Part shown: positions 62,774-64,000 of the stretch, piece after piece
Numbering within the stretch: the stretch's first letter is position 1
How the letters are laid out: each line of letters opens with the position of its first letter
Assembly: GCA_937138495.1 (NCBI GenBank)
Contig: CAKZPE010000079.1
Location: forward strand, 1-64,000
Direction of reading: 5' to 3'
From: an uncultured Oceanospirillaceae bacterium
GTDB lineage: Bacteria; Pseudomonadota; Gammaproteobacteria; Pseudomonadales; Balneatricaceae
Length of the DNA: 64,000 nucleotides
Notes under the pieces: generated by a model
Databases searched by the model: none
What the model saw: only the letters and a program-made list of their open reading frames with translations
Told to the model about the DNA's origin: nothing
Made by a program: the position numbers and the translations under genes

Positions 62774-64000
62774 ATGTCCACTGTGTCAGATCAGCAGGCT
62801 GCAATTTCGGAACAACCCTTCGCCTTATCGCCTGAGGTAAGCATCGCGCTGGCCCACTTTATCAACCTTGTTATCACCGCCCCCACAGAACAAAAGATCT
62901 ATTCCATACTGGCCCGCAGCCTTAAAAACCTGATTCCCAATGACCGGGCAAGCGTCACCCTGCTTAACAGTGAAACCGCTCAGCTGGATATTATTACCCT
63001 GCACGGACAGGACAGCACACTGCCACCGGGCACGTCACTGCCAGTCGAAAACACCTTTACCGGCCGGGCATGCAGACAGTGTAAAGGACAGCTCCACCAG
63101 CTCAGTGCAGCCGTCACAGAAATCGATGGACAGATCCTCTATAAAGACGGCATACGCAGCATTATCAATGCCCCTCTGGTTATTCACGGCGACGCCATTG
63201 GCAGTATCAATTCAGGTCACTGCCATCACGACGGTTTTAATACAGTTTCACTGCAGTTACTGGAACTGGTGGCTCAGCTGGTATCAGCAAATATTGAACG
63301 CCAGCGACTACTGGAAGACCGGCAGAAAGCCGTCAGCCATTACCGTTTTTACGCCACACAACTGGAAAACCTCAACCGACTGGCGCAACAACTTTCAACG
63401 GTCAGCTCAGTGACTGAAACGCTGGAAATAACCACCCGGACGCTTCAGATAATGATGCCATCACGGCGCATCAGTTATGCCGCTTACTGCCCGGAACAGG
63501 ACAGCTTTGACATCACCGTACTGGCGGGCAATGAGATTATGAACTGCCTGTGTTTACCGGCTAAAGGCACCAGCCTGGAGCGGGTTATGAGTGCTCAGAA
63601 ACCTATGTACTTTTCTCATCTGGCAGACTCTCTCTACCCGGAACACCGCTGTCTGAGTGAAAAAGGCATGACCTGCGCCTGGAGTATCCCGGTCCGTAGC
63701 GGCAAACGTGTTATTGCTGTACTCAATGCATCGTCTTCAGCACCGGACGCTAACCCTCACCGGCTAATGGATATACTGGGTACACTCAGCGGCATAATCG
63801 GCAGTGTACTGGAACGCCTCAACGCCCAGCAAAAACTGATCCATCAGGTTAACCATGACAATGTTACCGGCCTGCCAAACCGGGTATTACTCAACCGGCA
63901 CATCGATAAATTCATGTCTGACCAGCATATTCAGCGCTTTGCCCTGCTGTTTGTGGATCTGGATCACTTTAAAGCCGTCAATGATACCCTTGGCCATCAG
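62774..64000 (+). CDS. GAF-GAF-GGDEF protein, 3' end outside the window
   Basis: The first 409 codons are present and the gene continues beyond the right edge. Two GAF-like domains (about 25-180 and 205-345) resemble phosphodiesterase/cyclase sensors. Each contains cysteines (RACRQCKG and CGxxC-like AYCPEQD). A GGDEF domain begins at HDNVTGLPNRVLLNRH, with FVDLDHFKAVNDTLGH; the GGDEF motif and any EAL domain lie outside. Whether it makes or degrades c-di-GMP cannot be told. Confidence 0.85.
   Translation, partial: MSTVSDQQAAISEQPFALSPEVSIALAHFINLVITAPTEQKIYSILARSLKNLIPNDRASVTLLNSETAQLDIITLHGQDSTLPPGTSLPVENTFTGRACRQCKGQLHQLSAAVTEIDGQILYKDGIRSIINAPLVIHGDAIGSINSGHCHHDGFNTVSLQLLELVAQLVSANIERQRLLEDRQKAVSHYRFYATQLENLNRLAQQLSTVSSVTETLEITTRTLQIMMPSRRISYAAYCPEQDSFDITVLAGNEIMNCLCLPAKGTSLERVMSAQKPMYFSHLADSLYPEHRCLSEKGMTCAWSIPVRSGKRVIAVLNASSSAPDANPHRLMDILGTLSGIIGSVLERLNAQQKLIHQVNHDNVTGLPNRVLLNRHIDKFMSDQHIQRFALLFVDLDHFKAVNDTLGHQ

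Noticed and set aside
1..64000. CRISPR array, prophage, transposon or tRNA/rRNA gene
   Set aside because: Reading both strands showed no regularly spaced repeats, integrase or transposase genes, terminal repeats or recognisable cloverleaf sequences.

Overview
The window looks like a chromosomal segment of a marine, aerobic gammaproteobacterium, probably of the Oceanospirillales type (Amphritea, Neptunomonas or Marinobacterium-like). This is inferred from gene content and from protein similarity to Pseudomonas and E. coli homologues. The genome is moderately GC-rich and uses many Rho-independent terminators. No rRNA, tRNA, CRISPR array, prophage or insertion sequence was found.

Layout. 1-8 kb: core metabolism, with sdhCDA (running off the left edge) divergent from citrate synthase gltA, then rlmL, the stationary-phase factor rmf, and pyrD. 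8-18 kb: a DUF2835 protein, a BatD protein without its usual partners, a TIGR01777 epimerase-like protein, riboflavin synthase, malate:quinone oxidoreductase, a bile-acid/sodium symporter-family protein, and a CDF metal transporter overlapping a YigZ protein. 18-22 kb: a diguanylate cyclase, glutathione reductase and exonuclease III.

22-29.5 kb holds the most distinctive locus. A DUF1989-GcvT fusion with the architecture of trimethylamine N-oxide (TMAO) demethylase (Tdm) is followed by a quaternary-amine ABC importer (binding protein, ATPase, permease; TmoXVW-like) and a LacI-family regulator. Two palindromes built on ATGTAAC/GTTACAT lie upstream of the first gene and are probable operators. 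The cell would import TMAO and split it to dimethylamine and formaldehyde. No trimethylamine monooxygenase gene is present here.

29.5-34 kb: a UspE-like stress protein, a TauE/SafE permease and an iron-storage group. The two bacterioferritin subunits are complementary, one with the ferroxidase residues and the other with the heme methionine. A hemerythrin-like protein and a Bfd ferredoxin behind a good Fur box complete the group. 34-46.8 kb: a second diguanylate cyclase, an ArsR regulator with the two cysteines of persulfide sensors, a Pat-type lysine acetyltransferase, several lipoproteins, an ATP-NAD kinase-like protein, a PilZ protein next to pdxB, and a trpB without trpA.

47-55.4 kb: a lipoprotein OMF-MFP-RND efflux operon joined by overlaps to its own OmpR-type regulator and histidine kinase, followed by a cytochrome b561 gene. 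The same 18-bp direct-repeat box (CTTAACG / TTTAATG, 11 bp apart) precedes both the pump operon and the cytochrome gene, suggesting a small regulon of this two-component system. 55.5-64 kb: a lipoprotein, an NhaC-type antiporter, a third diguanylate cyclase, and a MarR-associated divergent redox cluster (cytochrome c', a four-helix membrane protein, an ABM-domain protein; cytochrome b561 and MarR) around a palindrome-rich promoter. The window ends inside a GAF-GAF-GGDEF protein. Four GGDEF proteins and one PilZ protein point to extensive c-di-GMP signalling.
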